Part shown: positions 7,073 through 15,232 of the stretch, one piece after another
Layout of the letters: every line of letters begins with the position of its first letter
How positions within the stretch are numbered: the stretch's first letter is position 1
Assembly (NCBI RefSeq): GCF_014698845.1
Contig: NZ_JACJTV010000041.1
Coordinates: 1-46,622 of the forward strand
Direction: 5' to 3'
Length of the DNA: 46,622 bases
From: Coleofasciculus sp. FACHB-1120
GTDB lineage: Bacteria; Cyanobacteriota; Cyanobacteriia; Cyanobacteriales; FACHB-T130
The notes under the pieces: generated by a model
What the model was told of the DNA's origin: nothing
The model's database searches: none
Seen by the model: the letters and a program-made list of their open reading frames with translations, nothing else
Made by a program: the position numbers and the translations under genes

Positions 7073-8092
7073 ATGAAGACCCGCCAGTTACTTTCTCTAT
7101 TCTCGGTCTTTTTGCTCAGCCTCGTCATTACGGTTAGTTGTGCTAACCCCCAGCAAACTGCTACATCCTCAAAAACTGAAACAATCCAAATGGGTTTCAG
7201 TGTTTGGCCTGGGTGGTTGCCCTGGCAGGTGGCTCAAGAAGAAAAGCTGTTTGATGCGAACAAAGTTAATGTGAATTTGAAGTGGTTCGATGGCTATTTA
7301 GATTCCATTAACGCCCTCAATGCTGGTCAACTAAGCGCTAATACCCAAACCTTGAATGACACGATCAGCTCAGTGGCTGCTGGTTCCGATCAAGTGATTG
7401 TATTAGTTAATGACAATTCAACGGGCAACGACAAAATTATTGTTCGGGAAGGTATCAATAGTATTGCCGACCTCAAAGGGAAAAAAGTCGCTGCTGAAGA
7501 AGGAACCGTCGATCATTTCTTGCTACTTCTCGGACTGAAAAAAGCGGGTTTAACCCAGGCTGATATTACTTTTCAGCCTTTAGAAACCGGCGCAGCCTCA
7601 GCTGCTTTTGTTGCGGGTCAGGTGGATGCAGTTGGAGTTTTTGCACCATTTACCAGCAAGGCGCTAGAACGTGCTGGAAGTAAAGAATTATTCAGTTCTA
7701 AAGACTTTCCAGGAGCAATTCCCGACCATTTAACTGTCAGTCGAAAACTAATTACCGAACGTCCTCAAGACGTGCAAGCTTTGGTCAATACTTGGTTCGA
7801 CACGTTGGCGTTTATCCGCGCCAATCCTGACAAAGCTTACGCCACGATGGCAAAACGCGCTGGGGTCACGGTTGACGAATACAAGAAATACGAAGCTGGG
7901 ACGAAAATCTTCAGCATTGAAGACAACTTGAAAGCATTTAGTCCCGGTAATGACATGACCTCTTTGAGTTACGCCGCTCAAGAAATTAGCAAATTTTTAA
8001 TCGAGGCGAAGTTAGCTAAACAAACTCCAAATCTCAGCCAAATATTTGACGATCAGTTTATCAAAGCCTACGCGGCAAAGCAAAAATCATGA
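7073..8092 (+). CDS. ABC transporter substrate-binding lipoprotein (probable guanidine or related uptake)
   Basis: This is a periplasmic binding protein of the TauA/SsuA/NMT1 type. A lipoprotein signal peptide (LLSLFSVFLLSLVITVSC, lipidated Cys23) is followed by the start of the binding domain QMGFSVWPGWLPWQVAQEEK. Further family blocks are ADLKGKKVAAEEGTVDHFLL and VAGQVDAVGVFAPFTSKALE. Aromatic residues in the first lobe would suit a cation, but the substrate cannot be proven from sequence. It lies 28 bases after hypB and overlaps the permease by four bases. In Synechocystis the guanidinase operon carries the same transporter, which suggests import of guanidine or a precursor. Confidence 0.85.
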   Translation: MKTRQLLSLFSVFLLSLVITVSCANPQQTATSSKTETIQMGFSVWPGWLPWQVAQEEKLFDANKVNVNLKWFDGYLDSINALNAGQLSANTQTLNDTISSVAAGSDQVIVLVNDNSTGNDKIIVREGINSIADLKGKKVAAEEGTVDHFLLLLGLKKAGLTQADITFQPLETGAASAAFVAGQVDAVGVFAPFTSKALERAGSKELFSSKDFPGAIPDHLTVSRKLITERPQDVQALVNTWFDTLAFIRANPDKAYATMAKRAGVTVDEYKKYEAGTKIFSIEDNLKAFSPGNDMTSLSYAAQEISKFLIEAKLAKQTPNLSQIFDDQFIKAYAAKQKS

Positions 8093-8937
8093 ACCGCTAC
8101 GCTGAAGATTTGCCGGAAAATAATTCCGCTCGTCCTCGCAAAATGTTATCGCCTAGCGTCTTCTGGCGTATTGGTGAGGATATTCCTAAAAAATTGGCAT
8201 GGACTTTAATGGCTCTGTCAATTTTTATCCCGGTTGCTCTTTGGTGGATAGTCTCCAATGCTGGGATAGTCGCGCCTTTGTTTTTGCCGACTCCCGCTCA
8301 AGTTTGGGGTGCTTTTCAGAGGCTTTTAGCAACTGGCGATTTGCAAAAAGATATTACCTATAGCCTGTTTCGCGTTCTGAGTGGCTTTTCTCTGGCAGCG
8401 CTGATTGCAATTCCCTTAGGAATACTGATGGGAACTTTTTCCAGCATTCGAGCGCTGATGGAACCGATTATTGGCATTGTGCGTTATATGCCAGCACCGG
8501 CTTTTATTCCCTTGCTAATTTTGTATTTTGGTCTGGGAGAAGAACCAAAGATTCTGCTGATTTTTATCGGAACGCTATTTTTTAATACGCTCATGGTGAT
8601 GGATGCCGTGAAGTTTGTACCGAAAGAGTTATTGGAAACTTCTTACACTTTGGGCGGGCAGCGAAAGCAAGTTTTATTGCAAGTGATTTTTCCCTTTATC
8701 CTGCCGAGTATTATCGATGCGGGTCGCGTCAATATGGCAGCTTCTTGGAACTTAGTCATCGTGTCCGAGTTGGTGGCAGCGACAGAAGGCTTGGGTCGCC
8801 GTATTAGTGTCGCCCAAAGATTCCTCAAGACTGATGAAATTTTTGCGGGGCTGATTGTAATTGGCTTGATTGGTCTGACGATCGATCTTTTGTTTCGATT
8901 GTTACTACGCGTGTCTTGTAAGTGGGCTAATGATTAA
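8089..8937 (+). CDS. ABC transporter permease, TauC/SsuC type
   Basis: This is the inner-membrane subunit of the importer encoded with its neighbours. It starts at ATGA overlapping the preceding stop. After a hydrophilic N-terminus, about six membrane spans follow, starting LMALSIFIPVALWWIVSNAG. The cytoplasmic EAA-like loop that docks the ATPase is seen near VPKELLETSYTLGGQRKQVL followed by LQVIFPFILPSI. The 282-residue length is normal for the BPD_transp_1 family. Substrate assignment follows the operon. Confidence 0.87.
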   Translation: MNRYAEDLPENNSARPRKMLSPSVFWRIGEDIPKKLAWTLMALSIFIPVALWWIVSNAGIVAPLFLPTPAQVWGAFQRLLATGDLQKDITYSLFRVLSGFSLAALIAIPLGILMGTFSSIRALMEPIIGIVRYMPAPAFIPLLILYFGLGEEPKILLIFIGTLFFNTLMVMDAVKFVPKELLETSYTLGGQRKQVLLQVIFPFILPSIIDAGRVNMAASWNLVIVSELVAATEGLGRRISVAQRFLKTDEIFAGLIVIGLIGLTIDLLFRLLLRVSCKWAND

Positions 8938-9046
8938 GAAAAGGGGTAGTTAGCAGTCATTGGTTTTGAATGATTCGTTCGGTGCTAGTGACTAATGACG
9001 ATTACAGTGGGCAATTCAATCTAACAACTTAAAATCATCACTCATT

Positions 9047-9850
9047 ATGCATTTGCAAGTTTCTCAACTCCATAAACAATTTCCAATCCGACGCGGTTCG
9101 CTCGTTGCCCTCAAAGATATCAATTTGCAGATTGAAGAGGGAGAATGTATTTGTGCGGTAGGTGCTTCGGGTTCTGGTAAGTCAACATTGCTGCGGTTGA
9201 TTGCTGGATTGGATACTCCCACGGCGGGGGAAGTTTTGGTCGATGGGGTGCGCGTGACAGGCCCTGGTCCTGATCGGGGGATGGTGTTCCAGAGCTATAC
9301 GCTGTATCCGTGGATGACGGTTGCAGAGAACGTGGGATTTGGTTTAAAGCTGCAAGGTGTCTCCTCGATAGAACGACGGCGACGGGTGGCTTATTATCTA
9401 GATGTGGTGGGATTGTCTGGGTTTGCCAAGTCACTTCCGAAGGAACTCTCAGGCGGGATGAAGCAACGAGTAGCGATCGCGCGTGCTTTAGCCTCGCAAC
9501 CTAAAATTTTACTGATGGATGAACCGTTCGGGGCGTTGGATGTGCAGACGAAAGAAGCGATGCAGCAATTTTTACTGCAAGTCTGGCAACGCACGCGGAC
9601 AACAATTTTTATGATTACTCACGATGTTGAGGAAGCAGTTTTTCTCTCTCAACGCATCTATGTACTGAGTTCGCGTCCAGGCACGGTTAAAGAAGAATTA
9701 AGTATAAAACTCCCAAGCGATCGCACTTATGACATTAAGTGCAATCCTCTGTTTCAGGATTATAAGGATCAGGTGATGGCACTCCTCCGTGCCGAGGAAG
9801 ATAAAACTTTATTAAAAAGTACCTTTCAAGAGTTACCGATGGTGGTTTAA
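9047..9850 (+). CDS. ABC transporter ATP-binding protein, TauB/SsuB type
   Basis: This ATPase drives the importer. Walker A is GASGSGKST (39-47), the Q-loop is in MVFQSYTLYPW, the signature is LSGGMKQR (134-141), Walker B is ILLMDEP (154-160), and the switch histidine is in MITHDVEEAVFL. Length is 267 residues. It lies 109 bases after the permease; the gap holds short direct ATGACTAATGAC-like repeats, but no terminator is obvious, so it is probably in the same operon. Two stable hairpins follow the gene. Confidence 0.9.
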   Translation: MHLQVSQLHKQFPIRRGSLVALKDINLQIEEGECICAVGASGSGKSTLLRLIAGLDTPTAGEVLVDGVRVTGPGPDRGMVFQSYTLYPWMTVAENVGFGLKLQGVSSIERRRRVAYYLDVVGLSGFAKSLPKELSGGMKQRVAIARALASQPKILLMDEPFGALDVQTKEAMQQFLLQVWQRTRTTIFMITHDVEEAVFLSQRIYVLSSRPGTVKEELSIKLPSDRTYDIKCNPLFQDYKDQVMALLRAEEDKTLLKSTFQELPMVV

Positions 9851-9851
9851 G

Positions 9852-9953
9852 CAACAAGATTGTTTCATTCTTGTTCCGGAACCTCTCCCCAAACCCCTCT
9901 CCGTATCGGAGAGGGGCTTTGAAAATGGCTCCCCTTCCCTACAAGGGAAGGGG
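9852..9953. repeat. Three consecutive hairpins between the ABC ATPase and the cysteine hydrolase
   Basis: Three stems follow one another: AACAAGA/TCTTGTT just after the ATPase stop, CCCCTCTCCG/CGGAGAGGGG at 9894-9916 with a three-base loop, and CCCCTTCCCT/AGGGAAGGGG at 9931-9953. The second is the same dispersed palindrome family that hosts the MITE copies at 3082 and 42727. Together they may reduce read-through, so the downstream hydrolase and cupin may be a separate or weakly coupled unit. Confidence 0.7.
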
Positions 9954-10067
9954 CTGGGGGTTAGGTTTGGGAATATGCTTCAAACTTGAAGTTAAGAAAT
10001 AGAAAAATTTAAGAGTCCTGGGCAGAAAAAGTAGTATTTCTCAAGATTGCCCCCTAGCACTCTCCCT

Positions 10068-10847
10068 ATGAATCAACCCCTCCGTACCTTGGGCGTACCG
10101 CCGAATGCTTGGGCAGTTGATGCAGAAATTGCCGATATCACGCGCCCTCCTATAAAACCGCAGCTTGTTACCCTAGCCACAGAAACCAAGACGCTACGCC
10201 TGGATTTGGCAAAAGCCGCGATTTTGGTGATTGATATGCAGAATGATTTCTGTCATCCCGATGGCTGGCTAGCCCACATTGGCGTAGATGTGACACCCGC
10301 CCGAACTCCGATCAATCCGCTTAAAACGCTGTTGCCAGAATTGCGAACGGCAAACGTTCCGGTGATTTGGATTAACTGGGGGAACCGCCCCGACTTACTG
10401 AATATCAGCGCCAGTGTACGCCATGTTTATAATCCCACGGGCGATGGTGTGGGTTTAGGAGATCCGCTACCCGCGAATGGTGCGCCAGTGCTGATGGTGG
10501 GCAGTTGGGCGGCGGCGGTGGTGGATGAATTGGAACCAAAACCAGAAGATATCCGCGTCGATAAGTACCGAATGAGCGGTTTTTGGGATACACCTCTCGA
10601 CAGCATCCTGCGGAACCTGGGAAAAACGACTTTGTTTTTTGCCGGAGTTAATGCGGATCAATGCGTGATGGCAACGCTGCAAGATGCTAATTTCCTTGGC
10701 TATGACTGCATTTTGGTGAAGGATGGTACTGCTACCACATCCCCAGAGTATTGCTGGCAAGCTACTCTTTATAACGTAAAACAGTGTTTTGGTTTCGTGG
10801 CAGATTCTCAAGCTATCGTAGAAGCAATTCAGTTGGCTAATCGCTAA
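10068..10847 (+). CDS. Isochorismatase-family cysteine hydrolase
   Basis: The fold is that of RutB, biuret hydrolase and N-carbamoylsarcosine amidase, which cleave C-N bonds in ureido or amide compounds. From the ATG at 10068 the protein has 259 residues; a TTG at 10047 would add seven. The triad is Asp56 (VIDMQNDFCHPDGW), Lys166 (VDKYRMSGFWDTPL) and Cys199 (FAGVNADQCVMATLQDA). The spacing and the DxCVxxT motif are typical. The extended N-terminus (residues 1-45) resembles biuret or ureidoacrylate hydrolases. Position just after the guanidine operon suggests a related nitrogenous substrate, but which one is unknown. Confidence 0.88.
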   Translation: MNQPLRTLGVPPNAWAVDAEIADITRPPIKPQLVTLATETKTLRLDLAKAAILVIDMQNDFCHPDGWLAHIGVDVTPARTPINPLKTLLPELRTANVPVIWINWGNRPDLLNISASVRHVYNPTGDGVGLGDPLPANGAPVLMVGSWAAAVVDELEPKPEDIRVDKYRMSGFWDTPLDSILRNLGKTTLFFAGVNADQCVMATLQDANFLGYDCILVKDGTATTSPEYCWQATLYNVKQCFGFVADSQAIVEAIQLANR

Positions 10848-10917
10848 TGCTAATCGCCAATGGTAACGAACAATTAGCCATTAGCCATATTGCTCTCTTT
10901 TAGAGGAGAAATGCCCG

Positions 10918-11373
10918 ATGGACTCGTCCCGTTGCATGATTCCGATCGTCAAGTCTCCCAGAGACTATCAAGCCTTTCGCATCAGTCCTGAGGATAGTAA
11001 TCGGTTAGCGATTGTCTTCGATCCGGCAAGCGCTAACGTTTCATTAACTTTTTGTGTAGAAATTTTTGATGTTGGTGGGAAAACTCCTCCCAATCGTCAC
11101 CAAATGGCGGTGGAGATGTTTTTTGTCCTCAAGGGGCAAGGACTGGCAACTTGCGACGGCAAAACCGTCCCGATTCGCCCTGGAGACAGCTTATTAGTAC
11201 CGCCGACGGGGATTCATAAAATTGAAAATACAGGTTGCGATCGCTTGTATACGCTGTGCTTTATGGTTCCCAACGAGGATTTTGTGGAACTAATTCGCAG
11301 CGGCGTCCCCGTCGAGTTGGATGAGGAAGATTTAACAGTTCTGAATCGTTCAGATGCGCTTGTCGCCTGCTAA
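10918..11373 (+). CDS. Cupin-domain protein
   Basis: This is a 151-residue single-domain cupin. Motif 1 is represented by the segment around PPNRHQMAVEMFFVLKGQG, with His and Glu as potential metal ligands; motif 2 is around PGDSLLVPPTGIHKIENTG, with the second His. The start ATG at 10918 is preceded by GAGGAG nine bases upstream; a nearer ATG at 10911 is out of frame. Cupins of this type occur beside amidohydrolases and ureide genes, but no reaction can be assigned. It follows the cysteine hydrolase by 70 bases in the same direction. Confidence 0.8.
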   Translation: MDSSRCMIPIVKSPRDYQAFRISPEDSNRLAIVFDPASANVSLTFCVEIFDVGGKTPPNRHQMAVEMFFVLKGQGLATCDGKTVPIRPGDSLLVPPTGIHKIENTGCDRLYTLCFMVPNEDFVELIRSGVPVELDEEDLTVLNRSDALVAC

Positions 11374-11438
11374 AGGTTTGAGAGAAAGAAACGGTTTGTC
11401 TGCTTAGTTATTAGTTACGAGTCATCAGTGAAGGCAAA

Positions 11439-11467
11439 ATACCCGACTTCTCGCAGAAGTCGGGTAT
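11439..11467. terminator. Perfect 13-bp stem-loop, likely bidirectional end of converging units
   Basis: Arms ATACCCGACTTCT and AGAAGTCGGGTAT surround a CGC loop, preceded by AAAA on the plus strand. It lies between the cupin gene and the oppositely oriented TauE/SafE gene. The sequence is a common cyanobacterial intergenic repeat and may also act as a terminator for both strands. Confidence 0.6.
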
Positions 11468-11602
11468 CTGAACTGCTAGTATCTGATAAGTAAAATTGGA
11501 TTGTTATCTATAAATTAATACAAATGAATTCAATAAATCTAGAAAGTCACTTTATCGTGGGCTAAAGTTTAAACTTATCTAAAAAGAGGTTCTTTGGTAA
11601 GT

Positions 11603-12436
11603 TTAATTATTAAAATTGTTATAATTTTGCCATGCTTGCCAAAAAACATAAATTGATAAAATTCCTAGCAAGGTGCGAAAGGCTAAGCTGACGACTTCAT
11701 CGGGCAATTTGGGGAGAAAGCGCGTGCTTATTTGCGCCCCCAAGAAGCCACCACATCCTAAAAGCAGTCCTTCAACTAACAAAACATTGCCTCTGAAAGC
11801 GTGTCCTATAGTCGCTGATATAGCTGTAATCACGATGACACCTAGACTGGTTTGAATGGCAACTTTGATAGTTTCTCCTAAAAGTAAAATTTGCAGCGGC
11901 ACCATAATTACACCACCACCAACCCCAAATAAACCTGCGAGTATCCCAGCAGCACTACCAGTGGCAATTCTGGCAAAATTTGGATTGAAGAAGATGTTTG
12001 AATTTCTAGGAATAGTAGATTCGTGGCTGCCTTGAATTTGTAGTTCTTCTTCCTGCTTCTTTTTGATTGTCAACTGCTTGCGTAGTTCAACTAAGTAAAT
12101 ATTTAAAAGTAGCAATAAGCCAAAAGCTGTTAGCAGTAAATAGGGACGAAATTGGGTTGCTAAATAAGCCCCAATTTGTGCAGTGACTACAGCCGGAAAT
12201 CCTATAGCAATCACTCTTTTGAAGCTGAATAACCCCATCCGCCAGTTTTGGGCGCTACCAGAAATTGCTGTGATTAAAATCGCTAGGCTACTGGTGCCAA
12301 CGGCTTGCACGGGTGTGTATTTTAAAGCGACTAATAAGGGGACAAGAACCGTACCGCCGCCAATGCCTAAAAATCCCGCGAGAATTCCGGCAAACAGTCC
12401 AGCGATCGCAAAAATCAATAAACTGGTGGTTGTCAT
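11603..12436 (-). CDS. TauE/SafE-family membrane permease
   Basis: This is a 277-residue integral membrane protein of the sulfite/sulfonate exporter family. Two homologous halves each begin with the glycine-rich signature: AGLFAGILAGFLGIGGGTVL at residues 11-30 and AAGILAGLFGVGGGVIMVPL near 160-180. A charged cytoplasmic loop (KKKQEEELQIQGSHESTIPR) separates them. About eight spans are predicted. Family members move sulfite, sulfoacetate, taurine-derived or other small anions; the substrate here is unknown. It converges on the guanidine locus and has no obvious functional link to it. Confidence 0.87.
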   Translation of the reverse strand: MTTTSLLIFAIAGLFAGILAGFLGIGGGTVLVPLLVALKYTPVQAVGTSSLAILITAISGSAQNWRMGLFSFKRVIAIGFPAVVTAQIGAYLATQFRPYLLLTAFGLLLLLNIYLVELRKQLTIKKKQEEELQIQGSHESTIPRNSNIFFNPNFARIATGSAAGILAGLFGVGGGVIMVPLQILLLGETIKVAIQTSLGVIVITAISATIGHAFRGNVLLVEGLLLGCGGFLGAQISTRFLPKLPDEVVSLAFRTLLGILSIYVFWQAWQNYNNFNN

Positions 12437-12470
12437 AATAAAAATGCCTGACGACTGAAGTCGCGGCTAT

Positions 12471-12497
12471 ACAAACAAAGCCTGCCTACGCAGGCTA
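12471..12497. repeat. Dispersed palindromic repeat (copy also at 43028-43056)
   Basis: AAGCCTGCCTACGCAGGCT forms an imperfect palindrome upstream of the TauE/SafE gene. The reverse-oriented relative near 43028 shares the core CCTACGCAGGC and the ACAAA flank. It is one of the short repeats scattered through spacers of this genome; no promoter function is evident. Confidence 0.6.
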
Positions 12498-12758
12498 ATA
12501 GGGATTGTATCGCAGTCCTAAATGATTCGTGAAGGTGAGATGCCTGACAATTCTTACGAAGTCGGTAATCTGAATCCTCAGCATCTCACAACGAAAATAG
12601 GATTGCTATAGGCTGAAGCTTGTAATGTATATCCGCTTACTAATAATATTGCGATTATTCCAGAGTTTAATCTTATTGGCAATCCCAATAACTTCAGCAC
12701 AAATTAATTGTATTGATATAAATTGTTTGCAAATATACTTTTCTTACTTATAAAAAAG

Positions 12759-12840
12759 TAATAGGCAATGGGTAAAATTTACCTACTACCCATTACCTAT
12801 TACCTATTACCTATTACCGATTACCTATTCCCCATTCCCC
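12759..12840. repeat. Heptanucleotide tandem repeat with adjoining inverted arm
   Basis: Seven consecutive 7-mers run from 12792 to 12840: three ATTACCT, one ATTACCG, one ATTACCT and two ATTCCCC. The segment TAATAGGCAATGGGTA (12759-12774) pairs with TACCCATTACCTATTA (12787-12802) with one mismatch, so the array folds into a long hairpin. Such short tandemly repeated repetitive sequences are typical of filamentous cyanobacteria. The rest of the 12437-12848 spacer shows no gene. Confidence 0.8.
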
Positions 12841-12848
12841 ATCAACAA

Positions 12849-13082
12849 TTACATCTTACCCTTCTGCATCACTTCCTGAAGGTGCTGGCGAATTTCTTGT
12901 GCGTGTTGCATATCTTGCTGCTGCAACTTCTGAAAGAGTTCCGCACAAGGTTGAGATCCCATTTGTTGAGCGTCTTGAATGTAAGTCTCGTATGCCTGAA
13001 GTGCTTCAGCCTTGTTCTGCAATACTGTGAGCAAATCGTACTCAAGGTTGCTGATGACTTGGGATTTATCGGTAGTCTGCAT
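12849..13082 (-). CDS. Small conserved-looking helical protein of unknown function
   Basis: A 77-residue, Gln-rich, fully helical protein beginning MQTTDKSQVISNLEYDLLTV and ending in a charged LQEVMQKGKM tail. The pattern of two amphipathic helices (QNKAEALQAYETYIQDAQQM and ELFQKLQQQDMQHAQEIRQH) is reminiscent of one half of a four-helix ferritin-like or spore-coat-like bundle, with Glu and His spaced along the helices. No family was recognised. It is monocistronic, reading away from the FAD oxidoreductase region. Composition and regular heptads make it likely a real gene. Confidence 0.65.
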   Translation of the reverse strand: MQTTDKSQVISNLEYDLLTVLQNKAEALQAYETYIQDAQQMGSQPCAELFQKLQQQDMQHAQEIRQHLQEVMQKGKM

Positions 13083-13175
13083 AGATTTAACCTCTAATCA
13101 CGATTACTCAATAACCTTGACTCACACTAAGAGGACAATTCATCTGTCAAAAAGAGTACGTCAGAAGTGTTACTT

Positions 13176-14357
13176 TCAATACAACTGTAGTGGCGATAAT
13201 TGATTTAAAATCTCGTCTTCTTGACCTGATGCCCATCTGGCAAAATGCTTGGCTAAGGATGGCACGAATACCAAAGGATTTGAGAAGCCGGAGAAGAGAT
13301 AAGCGCCGTCCACGTTATTGAGTGCGCCAACTAAGGGAAGGCGATCGCTACTAAACGCGACCAAGCAGTGATGCCACTTTCCGGGTAAATTCTCTAGTGC
13401 TGGTAAGATTTTCCCCACCGCAGCACGAAGGTTCGCTTCACTTTGGACCGCATCAATTTTAGCGTTGGGAGCGGTGAGAACTCGGCTAATTTGACCGATG
13501 CGTAAACTGCCGTCTTGGAACTGAATCGCACCAGCATCTAGAATGGGTGGAACAGGTTCATAATCGGGTTCATCCCAGAAGCGATCGCGTTCAGGAATAG
13601 TTGCTTCCGCTTCTAGTTGAAAGCGTTTGATCTCTGCTGGCATCACCGTTGTCTGCAACCGTACATCAACGGGTGGCGTTTCGATGAGTTCAGTATGGGT
13701 GAAATACAAGCGGATGGGAATCCCCGCAGCTTTGAGTAGCTGCCGACTCATGGCACCGGCACAGATAACGGTTTTGGCAGCGTGGTAGGTTGTCGTTGCG
13801 GTTTTGACTCCCTGAATCTTTGAGCCTTTTCCGAGTAGTTCCACTACCCGATCGATTTGCACCTCACCCCCAGCGCGGCGAAAAGCTTGAGTGTAGCCTT
13901 GAGTTATTTTTTCAGGTTCAATGTGACCGTGACGAACCGTTAAAGCGGCTGCGATCGCATCTGGATTGAGTAGCGGTTCCATCTCGCAAGCTTCTGCAAT
14001 GCTGAGTAACCGAGGCGGAATTGCAAACTCAGCGTAGTTGGCAGCAACTTTCTCCGGATCGTCATCAGTCCCAATGGTCAAAATTAAATCCAATTCGCGG
14101 AACTGGGTATCGGTGTCTAATTCCTCAGATAAAATGCGGTGACGCTCAATCCCCTCAGCACATAACTGTCGCGTCAACTCAGTCGTCCCTGACCAGTAGG
14201 CAATTCCACCATAACTATAGCGAGTGGCACCTTGCAGTGAGGCGTGTTGCTCTAACAAAAGAACCGAAAAGCCTTTGATTGCCAGTTCGTAAGCCAGCGC
14301 CGCGCCTGTAATGCCGCCGCCGACAACAATCCAGTCGTAAGTTTTCATCATTGCCAT
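13176..14357 (-). CDS. FAD-dependent oxidoreductase, DAO/glycine oxidase-like
   Basis: The protein has 393 residues and the D-amino-acid oxidase fold. The FAD-binding Rossmann motif is IVVGGGITGAALAYELAIKG (residues about 10-29), followed by LLLEQHASLQGATRYSYGGI. The C-terminal FAD motif is near SDRLPLVGALNNVDGAYLFS with GFSNPLVFVPSLAKHFARW. The family oxidises amines or amino acids such as sarcosine, glycine or D-amino acids; which one is not clear. The annotated start has two further Met codons at positions 3 and 4, so the exact start is uncertain. It is monocistronic and divergent from the secreted-protein gene at 14559. Confidence 0.85.
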   Translation of the reverse strand: MAMMKTYDWIVVGGGITGAALAYELAIKGFSVLLLEQHASLQGATRYSYGGIAYWSGTTELTRQLCAEGIERHRILSEELDTDTQFRELDLILTIGTDDDPEKVAANYAEFAIPPRLLSIAEACEMEPLLNPDAIAAALTVRHGHIEPEKITQGYTQAFRRAGGEVQIDRVVELLGKGSKIQGVKTATTTYHAAKTVICAGAMSRQLLKAAGIPIRLYFTHTELIETPPVDVRLQTTVMPAEIKRFQLEAEATIPERDRFWDEPDYEPVPPILDAGAIQFQDGSLRIGQISRVLTAPNAKIDAVQSEANLRAAVGKILPALENLPGKWHHCLVAFSSDRLPLVGALNNVDGAYLFSGFSNPLVFVPSLAKHFARWASGQEDEILNQLSPLQLY

Positions 14358-14558
14358 TGGTCATTCCTGCGTAAGTTCTGACTATTTTCCTTCCCCGCGC
14401 ACACACACTCTGTAAAGCTCTGTAACCCTAACGAGTCTTGGTTTTGCCTGATTTCTGGAAATGCATTTCGTCGATTTGAAGAACCAGAAAGCAGGCAGAT
14501 GAAGGGTGCTAAGTGCAGATGCCGACTACTCGTCTTCAGTTCAAAGGAAGGTTAACAC

Positions 14559-15080
14559 ATGGCATTCGGTTTCCGTAAATTTAATTGCAAAGATGCTTCA
14601 ACGCTAGCGCTACTCAGTGCAGGCGCATTTTTATTGTTGAACTCCCAAGCATGGGCGACAGCACTCACTAACAACGCTTCCGGTATTAATCTTTCTAAGA
14701 CTAACGTAGGCGATACTACCCTCCAAATTGCCGCCCAACCCCAAACCGGCGTCAACCGGCGCGTACAATTTGCACGGGGGAGAAGCTCTACTACGATTAA
14801 GGGAGCAGTGCCCCTAGGCAAAAAAGACATCTATACTTTCAGGGCACGGAAAGGTCAAACAATTATTACAGAAATAACCTGGGAAGGCGATCGCGTAGGT
14901 GCCGATAACGATGACGAAGGACTCTCTGGCTTCACCTTCGTTTGGCCTAACGGAGAAGTGATGGAACACCCACAAAATATTTATTTCGAGGCAACATCAA
15001 CAGGCGATTACCGGGTTGTGGTTGCACAGCCTTATAAGCTGACCAATTCCAGATACACATTTAAGTTGACGATTGAATAA
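14559..15080 (+). CDS. Secreted protein with pre-peptidase C-terminal-like domain
   Basis: A 173-residue protein with a Sec signal peptide: hydrophobic LALLSAGAFLLLNSQAWA, probable cleavage after Ala-Trp-Ala near residue 33. The mature part has a beta-rich domain (VPLGKKDIYTFRARKGQTII and then an STGDYRVVVAQPYKLTNSRY strand) like the bacterial pre-peptidase C-terminal (PPC) domain, which occurs alone or appended to secreted hydrolases. An acidic DNDDEG turn might bind calcium. No enzyme domain is present. A GGAAGG ribosome-binding sequence lies 7-12 bases before the ATG. Confidence 0.75.
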   Translation: MAFGFRKFNCKDASTLALLSAGAFLLLNSQAWATALTNNASGINLSKTNVGDTTLQIAAQPQTGVNRRVQFARGRSSTTIKGAVPLGKKDIYTFRARKGQTIITEITWEGDRVGADNDDEGLSGFTFVWPNGEVMEHPQNIYFEATSTGDYRVVVAQPYKLTNSRYTFKLTIE

Positions 15081-15093
15081 GTATTGCTAGACA

Positions 15094-15120
15094 TAAGGGC
15101 ATGGCATTGCCATGCCCTTA
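15094..15120. repeat. Perfect 27-bp palindrome
   Basis: Arms TAAGGGCATGGCA and TGCCATGCCCTTA surround a single T, 13 bases after the secreted-protein stop codon. It may terminate that transcript, although no T-run follows. The sequence type is a frequent cyanobacterial intergenic palindrome. Confidence 0.65.
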
Positions 15121-15125
15121 CAGAT

Positions 15126-15153
15126 GTATCGCACCCAATAGAGAATTGCTATA
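15126..15153 (+). repeat. 28-bp dispersed repeat (second copy inverted at 42664-42691)
   Basis: The segment containing CCAATAGAGAATTGCTATA matches the reverse complement of 42664-42691 at 25 of 28 positions. Both copies lie in spacers. Function unknown. Confidence 0.6.
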
Positions 15154-15232
15154 AAATCAGGCGTTCCTCAATTCTGAGTAACGTGAAAGGAGTGGGTAAT
15201 CGCGACCCATCCTTGATTGGAGGCAAATTTCT

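Noticed and set aside
12792-12840. CRISPR-like array
   Set aside because: Contiguous heptamers, a cyanobacterial tandem repeat without spacers.
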